NCBI RefSeq assembly: GCF_006494715.1
Contig: NZ_CP041151.1
Location: 3,038,001-3,102,000 of the forward strand
Length of the DNA: 64,000 nucleotides
Direction of reading: 5' to 3'
Origin: Shewanella sp. SNU WT4
Lineage (GTDB): Bacteria > Pseudomonadota > Gammaproteobacteria > Enterobacterales > Shewanellaceae
The stretch's first letter is position 1. Each line of letters opens with the position of its first letter. Positions 47,601 through 55,335 of this stretch are shown piece after piece. Under the pieces are notes generated by a model. It was not told where the DNA came from. It ran no database searches and saw only the letters and a list, made by a program, of their open reading frames with translations. Made by a program: the position numbers and the translations under genes.

Positions 47601-47908
47601 TCAAACATGGCAGCGGCAGAATTATCGGCATATTCATCTCCAGCGATGAACGGAAAGAACATGGGATTACCATTAGGCTGTATTTCATAGCGGTATTCAC
47701 CGTATTTAAGGCGTTTTTTGCCATCAACAATTTCGATATTAGTCGGATCGGCAGCCAGAGCTTTTACCTCATTTATACGCGCTTGGACTTGATCTTGCAT
47801 CTGCTGCATTAGCAACTGACTGGAAGGAGAACTGGTATTAGCAATTGTACTCGCCGACATGCTCATCAGCAAACTGCTAATAGCAAGAGTTAATGGTTTT
47901 ATTTTCAT
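44660..47908 (-). CDS. Secreted M66-like zinc metalloprotease 2 with C-terminal repeats
   Basis: 1082 residues. Signal peptide MKIKPLTLAISSLLMSMSASTIA. The N-terminal half resembles protease 1 (KKRLKYGEYRYEI, FIFHDQFGYTPLD, LRIGMLTEPPA-type strand). The active site is HEIGHAFSLWH (469-479), with Ser in place of the usual Gly of HEXXHXXGXXH; GWGYDAYRGRM follows. The last ~400 residues hold at least four repeats ending SNxxWxYLG (SNKDWTFVG, SNEDWKYLG, SNTDWYFLA, SNHHWQYLG), two with GTVGDIxxY, suggesting polysaccharide binding. Predicted to be controlled by the c-di-GMP riboswitch in its leader. Confidence 0.88.
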   Translation of the reverse strand: MKIKPLTLAISSLLMSMSASTIANTSSPSSQLLMQQMQDQVQARINEVKALAADPTNIEIVDGKKRLKYGEYRYEIQPNGNPMFFPFIAGDEYADNSAAAMFDFVKAPWRLINEWDGVFIFHDQFGYTPLDDNKKCNIRYLAATHSNQLIFTENEDCLPIDKRTIDALGFIDELPVENHLVGNFAAQVRFIQNQTSEPTSNADKSQQKLVTHREALLVLTPEKDSLDEKTVVMRVYKEGMLVEKRVLTNPTQLMKTDRVGQDDRPDIQFSKRSYSSVLPWHWVEQGLSFTFMTYDGREGELSADSIEFGAPIHVDMPMIRIGMLTEPPASKPLETHVGNYGAELFQRFPFSTLTISQYLPVQLDKVVTARGEVEEEYSYYEHPDVYSGDLREEITKSLIQTGINNANYGITSTAGTQQWHPANYPSVVIGHSIGRYMNKDGAIENITHGLSGGNGMALLVDSIGNEVTHEIGHAFSLWHWPGGPDVYYHSTKSGWGYDAYRGRMTDNVVWYDNGSGERNFANIVGFGKDPMAGGDSDSRVNHYPLFTGYTSKVMQDYLTGYDFLDMDSPSGYVSWDAEQQTLSPVSTTTKLKPVLQGVDVMTMVGYYDPQNSNTSHIYPPMYGSSGQVYDLPSPKIGQCWASVTYIDGKEQKIALHGTRYDGTSNKFHINLARAAKPQSMSIHCPERALQDMVIEQLLENFNQDRFFDWGENDRQGTVGDIFSYHRNGRIELFRLERSSYWYFPDVGGSNKDWTFVGYIDAFVEEYVSEQKPGHDMLGQVKLATRTFTANNEYPARAVTFGKGQGYDIGVENSPTFDLVPELRNSDFASIDEFERRLLSLEVYQLFAGNYRINDGIHAKARFVGALYSQWNLDTDSRDYFLMKHVNAGALPRAQMSNEDWKYLGSAETYVNLELNPILLDREVNDHATRIKRYYGVDSLFSWDQRMMTLQPFAIFVDTLSDGNHAYFMQKVAGQGGEFPTSEESNTDWYFLATDSSLTAKLASWKDQQTFEQDVLDWYRQNEFGQWGSNGKYGTVGDIYDYNYGGKTHYYRLKTEWYSYFPHPSSSPGVDVSNHHWQYLGYF

Positions 47909-47915
47909 TGATATT

Positions 47916-47945
47916 CCTTAATGAGTTTAAAAACTGTCAATAAGG
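47916..47945 (-). promoter_or_regulatory. SD-sequestering helix, leader of M66 protease 2
   Basis: On the minus strand CCTTATTGA and TCATTAAGG pair at 8 of 9 positions, burying AAGG of the Shine-Dalgarno AAGGAAT. The 5' arm is the same CCTTATTGA as in protease 1, and its upstream GTTTGCC is complementary to GGCAAAC of the aptamer. Confidence 0.7.
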
Positions 47946-48001
47946 CAAACAAAGCGATTACAAATATCTAGTCAAGCAAAAGTCCGAAAATAAAGACACG
48001 A

Positions 48002-48030
48002 AGTATAAATCTAAATCTAAATCTAAACAA
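48002..48030 (-). repeat. Tandem ATTTAG repeats in the leader
   Basis: Four ATTTAG-type hexamers in a row between aptamer and start codon. Could be an unstructured spacer in the leader. Confidence 0.6.
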
Positions 48031-48042
48031 ATATTTGCTATT

Positions 48043-48135
48043 TAATTATTCTGCAACTCCGCTATCTTAGGTAATCCCCTTAGACCGGAAGCTTTGCGTC
48101 TCAGTATTTCTACTGGTTTGCCATTAATTTAATTA
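48043..48135 (-). promoter_or_regulatory. c-di-GMP-I (GEMM) riboswitch aptamer, leader of M66 protease 2
   Basis: Minus strand carries ATGGCAAACCAG, a GAAA loop, CTGAGACGCAAAGC, TTCCGGTCTAAGGGG, and TTACCTAAGATAGCGG in the order of GEMM-I aptamers. P2 pairs CCAGTA with TACTG around GAAA. TAATTA on both sides can form P1. The aptamer ends ~135 bases before the ATG at 47908. Confidence 0.92.
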
Positions 48136-48268
48136 TATCTTAACTTGGAATTAAAACGCCATTTTAAATTGATCCACCCCACGCCGGTTGGTAATCCTTG
48201 TTCTGGTCTAATTCCATCGGACACTTAATTTTGAGACAGTATGGTCAATAAATTAAGAGGTCGATATG

Positions 48269-49806
48269 CTGTCTCTTCTACACAAATTATTAGCAAAACA
48301 TGGAACTTTCTTGACTGGCGATGATCAGATCATGCAAATTCACTCACTTCATCATTTTTAATGTCAATTTTTAACCCGAACAAATGGGCATATGATCACT
48401 TTCATCATGCTGAGCTAGGTGATAAACGACGAGCGGCAAGGTTAACCGTCGTCGCTGAACACATGGCGGTTGGCAGCGGTAAATCGGTTGCCAGATCTTG
48501 TAATGGTGAAGATGCCAAACTCGAAGGAGCCTATCGATTGATCCGCAATGATAATGTTAGCCCATCTATGATCAGAGCCGCCGGTTTTGCTCGCACTGCC
48601 CAAGCGATTGAAAATATAAATGAAATACTTGCTCTCGAAGACACGACAGCCCTGAGTTATAAGCACAGTGTGGCGTCTGAATTAGGGAAATTAGGCAAAC
48701 CTACCGATAAGTCTCGTGGTTGGTGGGTTCATTCTGTCTTGCTACTGGATAGCCATACTTCTCGGACCTTGGGCTTGATCCACCAAGATTGGTGGTGTCG
48801 ACCTGATAATCCCAACGAGGCCGATGAAAAAGAGAGCGGTAAATGGGCCGATGCATCCTATTTTACGCGGCAACGCTTGCAGGCTCACATGTCGCGAGTG
48901 ATCTCAGTGTGTGATAGAGAAGCGGATATCATGCATTATTTATCGGATAAACAATCACATAGTGAACGGTTTGTGGTGCGGGCAAAACATGCAAGAAACC
49001 TAGTAGAATACGAGGCTAAGCTGTTTGAGCACATGGATAGTCATCCCGTTACCGGCGGATACACCATCGCCATCCCACAAAAAGGCATAAAGGAAGCCAG
49101 TGGGAAAAGCAAGAATCGTCCCTCGCGAACAGCCAAACTCACCCTCAAAGCCAGTGCGGTTAACATCAAACATAATCATCAGCAGCATGCGATTAATGTG
49201 GTGTACGCACAAGAGCTCAATCCTCCCCAAGGTGAAGATGGACTATCTTGGATGCTACTGACCAGTGAGCCGATTGACACGTTGGCGCAGCAACTTCATG
49301 TGATTGATATTTATACCACTAGATGGCGCATTGAGGACTTTCATAAGGCGTGGAAAACCGGCGCGGGGGTTGAAAGGTTACGCATGACATCGCCAGACAA
49401 CCTTGAGCGAGCGGCCTCGATACTTTGCTTTATTGGTGTGCGGCTACTGCAACTTCGGGAAGTGATGAGCCTGCCAATTTATCTGAGAAAAAGAGGGCAA
49501 ATCGAAGCAGCGCAAAGCATGGAAAATCAAAGCTGCAGCAATGTCTTAGAGAATGATGAATGGCGAGTACTGATGCAGCTCTACAAGCCAAGGGGACATA
49601 AAGGCAAAGAAGCCCCAAATATGAAGTGGGCTTATCAATCCTTGGCCAAACTAGGAGGCTTTAATGATAGCAAGCGCACGGGAATGGCCAGCTGGTCCAC
49701 GATTTGGGAGGGATGGGATGATCTTCAGGCTCAGGTAAAGGGGTATCGCTTAGCCAAAGCCCTATTTGAAGCCGGAGAAACGCTATGAGATCTGATCAAG
49801 AGACAG
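48269..49806 (+). mobile_element. IS50-like element, copy 2
   Basis: 1538 bp, same ends as copy 1, with a perfect 9-bp target duplication GTCGATATG (48260-48268 and 49807-49815). This is a simple insertion, unlike copy 1. Confidence 0.96.
48361..49788 (+). CDS. IS50-like transposase, copy 2
   Basis: 475 residues, identical to the copy at 41202 except Y to H (VVAEHMAVG), T to A and R to H. All catalytic residues are present. The near-identity shows recent transposition within this genome. Confidence 0.95.
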   Translation: MSIFNPNKWAYDHFHHAELGDKRRAARLTVVAEHMAVGSGKSVARSCNGEDAKLEGAYRLIRNDNVSPSMIRAAGFARTAQAIENINEILALEDTTALSYKHSVASELGKLGKPTDKSRGWWVHSVLLLDSHTSRTLGLIHQDWWCRPDNPNEADEKESGKWADASYFTRQRLQAHMSRVISVCDREADIMHYLSDKQSHSERFVVRAKHARNLVEYEAKLFEHMDSHPVTGGYTIAIPQKGIKEASGKSKNRPSRTAKLTLKASAVNIKHNHQQHAINVVYAQELNPPQGEDGLSWMLLTSEPIDTLAQQLHVIDIYTTRWRIEDFHKAWKTGAGVERLRMTSPDNLERAASILCFIGVRLLQLREVMSLPIYLRKRGQIEAAQSMENQSCSNVLENDEWRVLMQLYKPRGHKGKEAPNMKWAYQSLAKLGGFNDSKRTGMASWSTIWEGWDDLQAQVKGYRLAKALFEAGETL

Positions 49807-49812
49807 GTCGAT

Positions 49813-50103
49813 ATGAGTTTAAAAAAATCACATAAAAGTTATCCGCAGACATTCAAAGACGAAGCCGTCTTAATGGTGCTAGAACAGGGCTATAGTATTG
49901 CTGAGGCAGCAAAGTCTCTTGGGATTAGCACAAGCCTGCTTTATAACTGGAAGGAAAAACACCAAGCATTGCAACAGGGTATCGCCCTACAAGAATCTGA
50001 ACGTGATGAGTTAAAGAGATTACGTAGAGAAAACAAAGAACTACGCATGGAGAAAGAAATTCTAAAAAAGGCAAGCGCCTTCTTTGCGAGAGAAATGAAG
50101 TAA
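49813..50103 (+). CDS. IS3-family OrfA (HTH_Tnp_1)
   Basis: 96 residues: YPQTFKDEAVLMVLEQGYS, then ISTSLLYNWKEKHQ, and a leucine-rich end (LKRLRRENKELRMEKEIL). A slippery AAAAAAG at 50064-50070 near the end would allow the -1 frameshift that fuses OrfA to OrfB. Its own promoter end is displaced by the IS50-like insertion six bases upstream. Confidence 0.9.
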   Translation: MSLKKSHKSYPQTFKDEAVLMVLEQGYSIAEAAKSLGISTSLLYNWKEKHQALQQGIALQESERDELKRLRRENKELRMEKEILKKASAFFAREMK

Positions 50104-50162
50104 AATTTCGCTTCATTAAACAGTTATCTAACCAGTTTCCTACTGCGCTGTTATGCCGAGTA

Positions 50163-50356
50163 ATGAGTGTCAGTAAGTCAGGCTATTACGATTGGCATAA
50201 ACGCCCTGCAAACGTGATAAGTCTTGAAACACTGAAGCTTTATCGCCTTGTTCGAAAGCTATTTAAGCAAAGTCGAGGCAGCTTAGGTAATCGTGAAATG
50301 GTGAAGAAATTGCGCAAGGAAGGCTACCAGGTTGGTCGCTATCTCGTTCGTAAAAT
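50163..50356 (+). pseudogene. N-terminal fragment of IS3-family OrfB
   Basis: MSVSKSGYYDWHKRPAN and GSLGNREMVKKLRKEGYQVG are the N-terminal HTH_21-type region. The frame then runs into the IS6 end at 50357. Confidence 0.88.
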
Positions 50357-51175
50357 GGTTCTGTCGCAAACTGAGATCTTGCTGTTATATTTTAAGGGCG
50401 CAGGATCTCTCAGATACAATTATGCAGCTAAAGAATAAAATTGTTCCCATGGTGTCATCTTTTCGGTGGTGTTCATTTGCCCTTGCTTAATCATGGACCA
50501 AAGTTCAACGCCAGCAAGCGTTGATTCGGCACCTTCCCAAGACTTCCAACCCAAACATTGATGCATTTTACCTTTCACTTTCCGGTGGCTTTGCTCAACA
50601 ATATTATTCAGATATTTTATGGCTAAAACCTCAATCATAAACAACATGCAACCAGACAGCCAAAGACGAATATTAATGGACTCTAATGCCGCAGCATTCG
50701 CCCCACTTTGATCAATGACGACCTTTTCAGGTAAGCCATGTTGGTTGATAGCTTTATTGAAAAACACCCGAGCAGCAGGTTCATCACGGGTCTCACTCAA
50801 ATAAAAATCAATAATAGTGCCGTATTTATCCACAGCGCGATAATAGTAAACCCAGCGACCTTTAATCTTTATGTAGGTTTCGTCCATTCGCCACGCCCCT
50901 GATACTCGACGCTTTCTCTTCCTGAATACGGCTTCGAGTTGCGGCGCATATTTGATAACCCAACGGTTCAGTGTTGAGTGGTCAAAATGGATATTACGTT
51001 CAGCGAACATCTCCTCAATTTCACGGTAACTTAGTTTATAGGCCTGGTAATATCGTAGGGCTTGCATGATGATATCTGTTGGGAAATGGCGTCCAGAAAA
51101 GTTTAGTGACATTGATGATGTTAGTTAAGAGAGTATCGCTCATGATAAACCTGTTCCTCAGTTTGCGACAGAACC
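50357..51175 (-). mobile_element. IS6-family element
   Basis: 819 bp with perfect 19-bp ends GGTTCTGTCGCAAACTGAG. Flanks CGTAAAAT and CAAAATAG do not form an 8-bp duplication, consistent with the replicative or homologous events IS6 elements cause. It truncates the IS3-family element on its left. Confidence 0.93.
50420..51112 (-). CDS. IS6-family transposase
   Basis: 230 residues. HTH region (YKLSYREIEEMFAERNI), then the DDE core WRMDETYIKIKG (Asp), KVVIDQSGANAAAL (Asp; N-A-A-A-L typical of IS6) and NNIVEQSHRKVKGKM (Glu). Intact. Confidence 0.95.
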   Translation of the reverse strand: MSLNFSGRHFPTDIIMQALRYYQAYKLSYREIEEMFAERNIHFDHSTLNRWVIKYAPQLEAVFRKRKRRVSGAWRMDETYIKIKGRWVYYYRAVDKYGTIIDFYLSETRDEPAARVFFNKAINQHGLPEKVVIDQSGANAAALESINIRLWLSGCMLFMIEVLAIKYLNNIVEQSHRKVKGKMHQCLGWKSWEGAESTLAGVELWSMIKQGQMNTTEKMTPWEQFYSLAA

Positions 51176-51619
51176 CAAAATAGACCCCTGAGCTCAACCA
51201 CGACGGATGTTAACAACATTGCCAGCGCCATTATAAGTGTGCCAATTACTTGACGATCGATGACTCTTGGCCACCAAAATAAGAGCAACTTGCAGACAAA
51301 TGAATATCGCCACCAACACTCAATAACAATAAAACCCACGCCCCCCTCACAATTCACCCCTTTAGATATAAGAAGGCAGCAATGTTGTATATGACAACAA
51401 CAGATGAGTAGCGAGATAATAGTATAGATTCGACACTAAATGATGATTAAATATACCAACAACAATTTTCATAATATAAATTGTTAATTATAACAACTGT
51501 ATATTTACAACTAATATTTGCCACACTTGATACTAATTATTTATTAATTAGCAATTACCTTGATTAATTTAACTTAACCTTCTATCATGCCGCGCTTGAT
51601 TAGCAATTCATGAACAACA
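51176..51619. other. AT-rich stretch upstream of the exported-protein genes; no gene recognised
   Basis: A hydrophobic 60-codon minus-strand frame (up to 51357) runs into the IS6 end and is probably a truncated remnant or chance. The 51400-51600 part is very AT-rich and likely holds the promoter of the next genes. Confidence 0.35.
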
Positions 51620-52015
51620 ATGTGTATACAAAGAATAGTAGCAGGGTTAATCGTATTGCTTAGCTTACATGTAAATGCACACAGCCAATACCCTAGTGAA
51701 ATTAAACAAAATGTATTGAGTGAAATTACACAAGTAGAGAATACATTAACCAATATGTACGACAAGCCCATGTGCTACGTCAAATTACAGAATAACCAAC
51801 CCACACCTGAGCGTTACTGTTTAAAAGCCCATGAATCAGTGAAACTTAAAACCTTAGTACGCAACTTAAAAGATAAGGTTGCGATCAATGAAATTTGTAC
51901 TTTATCTGACAACCTTACCAATACTGTGAGAACGCAAGTTTGTACTACTGTAAAAACATATTATCCCTACTCATACTTGCAGCAAGCTTTAGCACCGCAG
52001 CCTACGACCGAGTAA
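51620..52015 (+). CDS. Small exported protein of unknown function (trio gene 1)
   Basis: 131 residues. Signal peptide MCIQRIVAGLIVLLSLHVNA. The mature protein has four Cys (MCYVK, RYCLK, EICTL, QVCTT) that could form two disulfides. No family recognised. The ribosome site is poor. Its 3' end overlaps gene 2 by 76 bp in another frame. Confidence 0.6.
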   Translation: MCIQRIVAGLIVLLSLHVNAHSQYPSEIKQNVLSEITQVENTLTNMYDKPMCYVKLQNNQPTPERYCLKAHESVKLKTLVRNLKDKVAINEICTLSDNLTNTVRTQVCTTVKTYYPYSYLQQALAPQPTTE

Positions 52016-52317
52016 GAACCGCTTCTGGCGCTGAATGTCAAAGTAATAGTAAAGGCCACATCAATCTGACCGCCGATGTCTATTCAGAAGAAAGTAATCG
52101 TTACTACGGTAATTTACCAGTTGAAGATAAAGGCGCCAAAGTCGGTATTAGCATTAACTTTGGCGGCAGTAAAAGGCTTGATTGTTCAGCCATGTATAAC
52201 AATGAAGTTGAGTTTCAAAAGCTAGAACTTCAACGATTAAAAGAAGAACTCGCAATATTAAAACAACAACAAAACTTGCGTAGCTTAAATATTCCAAACC
52301 CACTCAACATCCATTAA
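51940..52317 (+). CDS. Small exported protein of unknown function (trio gene 2)
   Basis: 125 residues from a TTG codon. Hydrophobic leader ILSLLILAASFSTAA is a signal peptide very like that of gene 3. The mature part has two Cys (ECQS, LDCSA), a glycine-rich strand (GAKVGISINFGG) and a C-terminal coiled coil (FQKLELQRLKEELAILKQQQ). This layout suggests an assembly or membrane-edge protein, but I recognise no family. The start is uncertain. Confidence 0.6.
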   Translation: MYYCKNILSLLILAASFSTAAYDRVRTASGAECQSNSKGHINLTADVYSEESNRYYGNLPVEDKGAKVGISINFGGSKRLDCSAMYNNEVEFQKLELQRLKEELAILKQQQNLRSLNIPNPLNIH

Positions 52318-52331
52318 TTAGAGTAATTATC

Positions 52332-52880
52332 ATGACTAAATCAATGCTTGCTATGCTGATCATTGCAGCCTCTTTTAACGCTGCCGCCATTAACGATACC
52401 GCGCCAGGGGCAGCCAAACCAATTGGCTCTCTAACGGTTAAACACGAAGTTCCAGAATTGTGTGGTTTTACCATGCCAGATAGCACGGCTGCATTTGTTT
52501 TCGGCAAAAACACCGCTGAAGATACTTTAGCTATCACTGCAACATCGAATTTCAATACTAATTTTAAGATCACCGTGTCAAACTCTGGCAAGGGTGCGCA
52601 AATTGAACAACAAAAAACAGTTTGGGTGGCCAACGTTAGCCAGATCACCACAGCTATCGGCGCTGACGGCATGCCAGGCTCTAACGAGGCATCCTCCGAG
52701 AAGGTCATTTTGCAAGATTCAGTAGAAGCCACCGTTGGTGGTAGTGGTGAAATTACTGGCTTAGAAATGACGTTATATCCCCATGCGCCACATGTTCTCA
52801 ATGGCGCATTGATCACTGCGGGTAATTACGACATGACATCAACATTTACCATGAAGTGTGTTGGATCATCAGCCCGATAA
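52332..52880 (+). CDS. Small exported beta-rich protein of unknown function (trio gene 3)
   Basis: 182 residues. Signal peptide MTKSMLAMLIIAASFNAAA. The mature part is beta-rich with two Cys (ELCGF and MKCVG near the ends) and strands alternating Thr/Val, resembling fimbrial or coat-type secreted subunits without a clear match. 14 bp after gene 2. A hairpin follows at 52890-52915. The shared leader style suggests the three are secreted together. Confidence 0.65.
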   Translation: MTKSMLAMLIIAASFNAAAINDTAPGAAKPIGSLTVKHEVPELCGFTMPDSTAAFVFGKNTAEDTLAITATSNFNTNFKITVSNSGKGAQIEQQKTVWVANVSQITTAIGADGMPGSNEASSEKVILQDSVEATVGGSGEITGLEMTLYPHAPHVLNGALITAGNYDMTSTFTMKCVGSSAR

Positions 52881-52889
52881 TCACCACAG

Positions 52890-52915
52890 TGAAGGTCGGT
52901 ATTCACTGACCTTCA
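52890..52915 (+). terminator. Hairpin after the exported-protein trio
   Basis: TGAAGGTC/GACCTTCA stem of 8 bp with a 10-nt loop; followed by only three T. Confidence 0.5.
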
Positions 52916-52936
52916 GTTTCCGCACTGATTAAGTGC

Positions 52937-53066
52937 ACTGAATGGGTTGAGCATATTCGTCCTAAATATGCTTGCCGCCACTGTGATAAATCCCCTCCCC
53001 CATTAAACAGGCCCTCATGCCCGCCACGCCAATTAATAAAAGCATGAACACGGCGAGCTTGTTAGG
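52937..53066 (+). pseudogene. Short fragment of another IS66-type tnpC
   Basis: Reads EWVEHIRPKYACRHCDKS, then after a frame change ALMPATPINKSMNTASLL, matching the zinc region and following APMPATPIPKSM of TnpC at 25908. Sequence differs, so it comes from a different IS66 member. Confidence 0.8.
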
Positions 53067-53309
53067 TAATCCCCCTAAAAATAATCGCTCCTAAAAGTAG
53101 AATTTTCTCGTAAGTTAAACGCAGGAGATTCTGCCATGAAAAAATCACGATATACGGATAGCCAGATTATAACGATCCTTAAGCAATCAGAAGCTGGTAC
53201 GCCTGTGCCTGAGCTTTGTCGAGAGCACGGTATCAGTAGCGCCACCTTTTATAAGTGGCGTGCTAAATACGGCGGTATGGATGCATCATTAATGGCTCGA
53301 ATGAAAGAG
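53067..53309 (+). pseudogene. 5' end and orfA fragment of an IS407-group element
   Basis: From 53137 the frame is MKKSRYTDSQIITILKQSE, then CREHGISSATFYKWRAKYGG and MARMKE, the first ~58 residues of IS407-type OrfA. It ends at IS3 copy B1 (53310). OrfB pieces are at 61452 and 43527. Confidence 0.88.
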
Positions 53310-53371
53310 TGATCTGATCCAATACTTTTGGACACCACGCTAAGTGAGTAAAATGACTTAACGAGGTGAAT

Positions 53372-53656
53372 ATGACAATCAAAAAACCCCGCAAGACCCA
53401 CACTGCTGAATTTAAAACTGAAGCCCTGAAACTAGCCGAACGTGTCGGTGTTGCTGAAGCTGCTAGGCAGCTCAAAATCTACGAATCACAACGTTATAAC
53501 TGCCGCTCTGCCATTGAGAAGAAATCGACAACTAGCCAGCGCGAAGCCGAGCTTGCTGCTGAAGTTGCCAAGTTAAAACGCCTGTTAGCCGACCAAGCTG
53601 AGGATTTAGCCATCCTAAAAAAGGCGGCCACCTACTTCGCGAAGAATCAAAAGTAG
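53372..53656 (+). CDS. IS3-family OrfA, copy B1
   Basis: 94 residues: KTHTAEFKTEALKLAERVG, EAARQLKIYESQ, and a C-terminal leucine zipper (EVAKLKRLLADQAEDLAIL). Slippery AAAAAAG at 53617-53623 is the frameshift site towards OrfB. Start ATG at 53372 follows GAGGTGA. Confidence 0.9.
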   Translation: MTIKKPRKTHTAEFKTEALKLAERVGVAEAARQLKIYESQRYNCRSAIEKKSTTSQREAELAAEVAKLKRLLADQAEDLAILKKAATYFAKNQK

Positions 53657-53670
53657 AACGATTCGAATTT

Positions 53671-54525
53671 ATGCTCGAACACCAGCACCAGTTTCGCCTA
53701 AAGCCAATGGCGACAGTGCTTGGCGTGACGCGAAGTGGGTATTATGCCTAGCGAAAATCAAGCAAAGTGCCGAGTACACGCTTGCTCAAACAGTACAGCC
53801 GTGATGAGCAAATCAAAGCTATTTTTGTCCAGAGCAAGGAACGCTCTGGCGCTCGGCGTATTCAAGTCGACCTCGCGGAAGATTACGAGCGCGCTAATTT
53901 GAAAACCATAATGAACAGCATGACAAGACAGAATTTAGTGGCTAAAGCAGCCCGTAAATTCAAAACAACCACTGACAGCGATCACCAGCTTTCGGTAGCG
54001 CCAAATCTGCTCGAGCAGAACTTCGATGCCAGCGGCCCGAACCCAAAATGGGTCGGTGATATCACGTATCTGATGACAAGCGAAGGCTGGCTATATCTGG
54101 CGGTGATTATCGATTTGTACTCGCGCGCCGTGATTGGCTGGTCGATGAGTAATCGCATGACGGCTAAGCTGGCTTGTGACGCGCTGACAATGGCACTGTT
54201 TCGTCGTGGGTTTCCAAAAAAAGTGATTGTTCATAGTGACCGAGGCAGCCAATATTGTTCACATGCGTATCGAGATCTGATTGAAAAAAATCAGCTTATC
54301 CAAAGCATGAGCCGCAAAGCCTGCTGCTGGGACAACGCCTGTGCAGAGAGCTTCTTCCATTCATTGAAGGTTGAGGCCATTCAGTACGAGCCGATCATGG
54401 ACCGGGAAACCATGAAGCACACAGTGTTTGAGTGCATAGAAGTTGATTACAACAAAACCAGAAGGTATAGTTCACTTGGCTATTTAAGCCCTGAGAATTT
54501 TGAATTGAAAATAGTGCTTAGTTAA
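53671..54525 (+). pseudogene. IS3-family OrfB, copy B1, with a nonsense codon
   Basis: Relative to copy B2 the codon TGG in YYAWRKS is TAG (53749-53751), stopping after ~26 residues. The rest is open and contains the DDE blocks WVGDITYLMT, IVHSDRGSQYCS and DNACAESFFHSLK. A restart within it is unlikely to be active. Confidence 0.92.
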
Positions 54526-54551
54526 GTGTCCAGAGTTAGCGGATCAGATCA

Positions 54552-55238
54552 CTCCTCTTGATTACACACACTTAATATCTGTTGTCGCTCATGTGTTTCG
54601 AGTTTATTTGCCGGTTCTGGTCGAGCCGCTATTGGTCTTAAATCGGCTTGCACTTGGCCTGCTCGATACCAACGTCGATAAGTGCGTTTACTGAGTCCAG
54701 TTTCAGCACAAGCCTTGTAAAGGCGAGCACCATTGATATACGCCTCTTGAATTAAGGCAATCAATTCTATGCGCTCAGGCAAGGGAGTTAGCTCTCCTCG
54801 CTGTCGTCCCCCCAGAGCGCATTGAGCTTTTTTCTGAGCACCAGTAACGCAGCAGCTTCAGCCAGCGCTTTCTCCTTGTAGCGCAATTCTCGTTGCAATG
54901 ATTTGATTTCGGCTCTGTCAGCCTTGGCCTGCTGTTTAATGGTTTTGGTTTGTACTTCTGAGGTTTGAAAACCAGCTAAACAATCCTGTTTCCACTGCTG
55001 TACTTGTTCGCGGAACAAGCCTTTTTCACGGCAATACTGACTTAACTCGGCTTCCGATAGCGGGGCTGTTTCAATGAGTACCGCAAACTTAGCTTCAGCT
55101 GACCAGTCATCAGTTGTTAATGTTTTACCTGGCACGGGTCGACCTTCTTTTCTGACAATATCTCGCCAATGATACAAGGTTTGCACCGCAATGCCTTCTT
55201 CCCGAGCAACCTCTGCGACCGTTAAATTCTGAGGCGGT
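54552..55238 (-). pseudogene. IS3-family element copy 2 (two-HTH type), part 1: orfB start and most of orfA
   Basis: Nearly identical to 40160-40860 of copy 1. The orfB part (54552-54782) is cut by B1, and orfA (54788 upward) is cut by the IS21-like element at residue ~18. The rest of orfA and the left end are at 57840-57968. Confidence 0.93.
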
Positions 55239-55242
55239 TGCA

Positions 55243-55335
55243 TGCTTCGGATGAATCCGAACACTCATTTCGGTCTAATCCGATCACTCATTTCGGTTTA
55301 ATCCGATCACCTGTTTCGGTTTTATCCGATCATTT
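55243..55335. repeat. Terminal direct repeats of the IS21-like element
   Basis: Four ~22-bp units of the form TTCGGTnTAATCCGATCACTC (first one degenerate). Related ATCCGATCAC/GTGATCGGAT words occur at the right end (57743 and 57792). These are the usual IstA binding sites. Confidence 0.8.

Larger units (their letters stand above)
48204..50356 (+). mobile_element. 5' part of an IS3-family element, interrupted by IS50-like copy 2 and cut by an IS6 element
   Basis: Left end TGGTCTAATTCCATCGGACA at 48204. The IS50-like element splits it at 48268/49807 just before the orfA start. orfB is cut at 50356 by the IS6 element. The matching 3' end is at 44090-44530. Confidence 0.87.
53310..54551 (+). mobile_element. 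IS3-family element, 1242 bp, copy B1 (orfB mutated)
   Basis: Ends TGATCTGATCC and GGATCAGATCA. It is inverted relative to copy B2 at 60210-61451. No matching target duplication. The orfB frame has a nonsense codon. Confidence 0.92.

Noticed and set aside
48136..48203. Words resembling the end of an IS21-type element (AAACGCCATTTTAAATTGATCCACCCC)
   Set aside because: Too short and without a partner end; not reported as an element.
51121..51357. Hydrophobic minus-strand frame
   Set aside because: It crosses the IS6 end, so its last codons are IS sequence; the remainder is short and Trp/Val-rich by chance.
52940..53090. Possible third riboswitch near GGTAATCCCCCTAA
   Set aside because: The words resemble part of GEMM-I, but the GACGCAAA core is absent and the stretch is IS66 and IS407-type end sequence.
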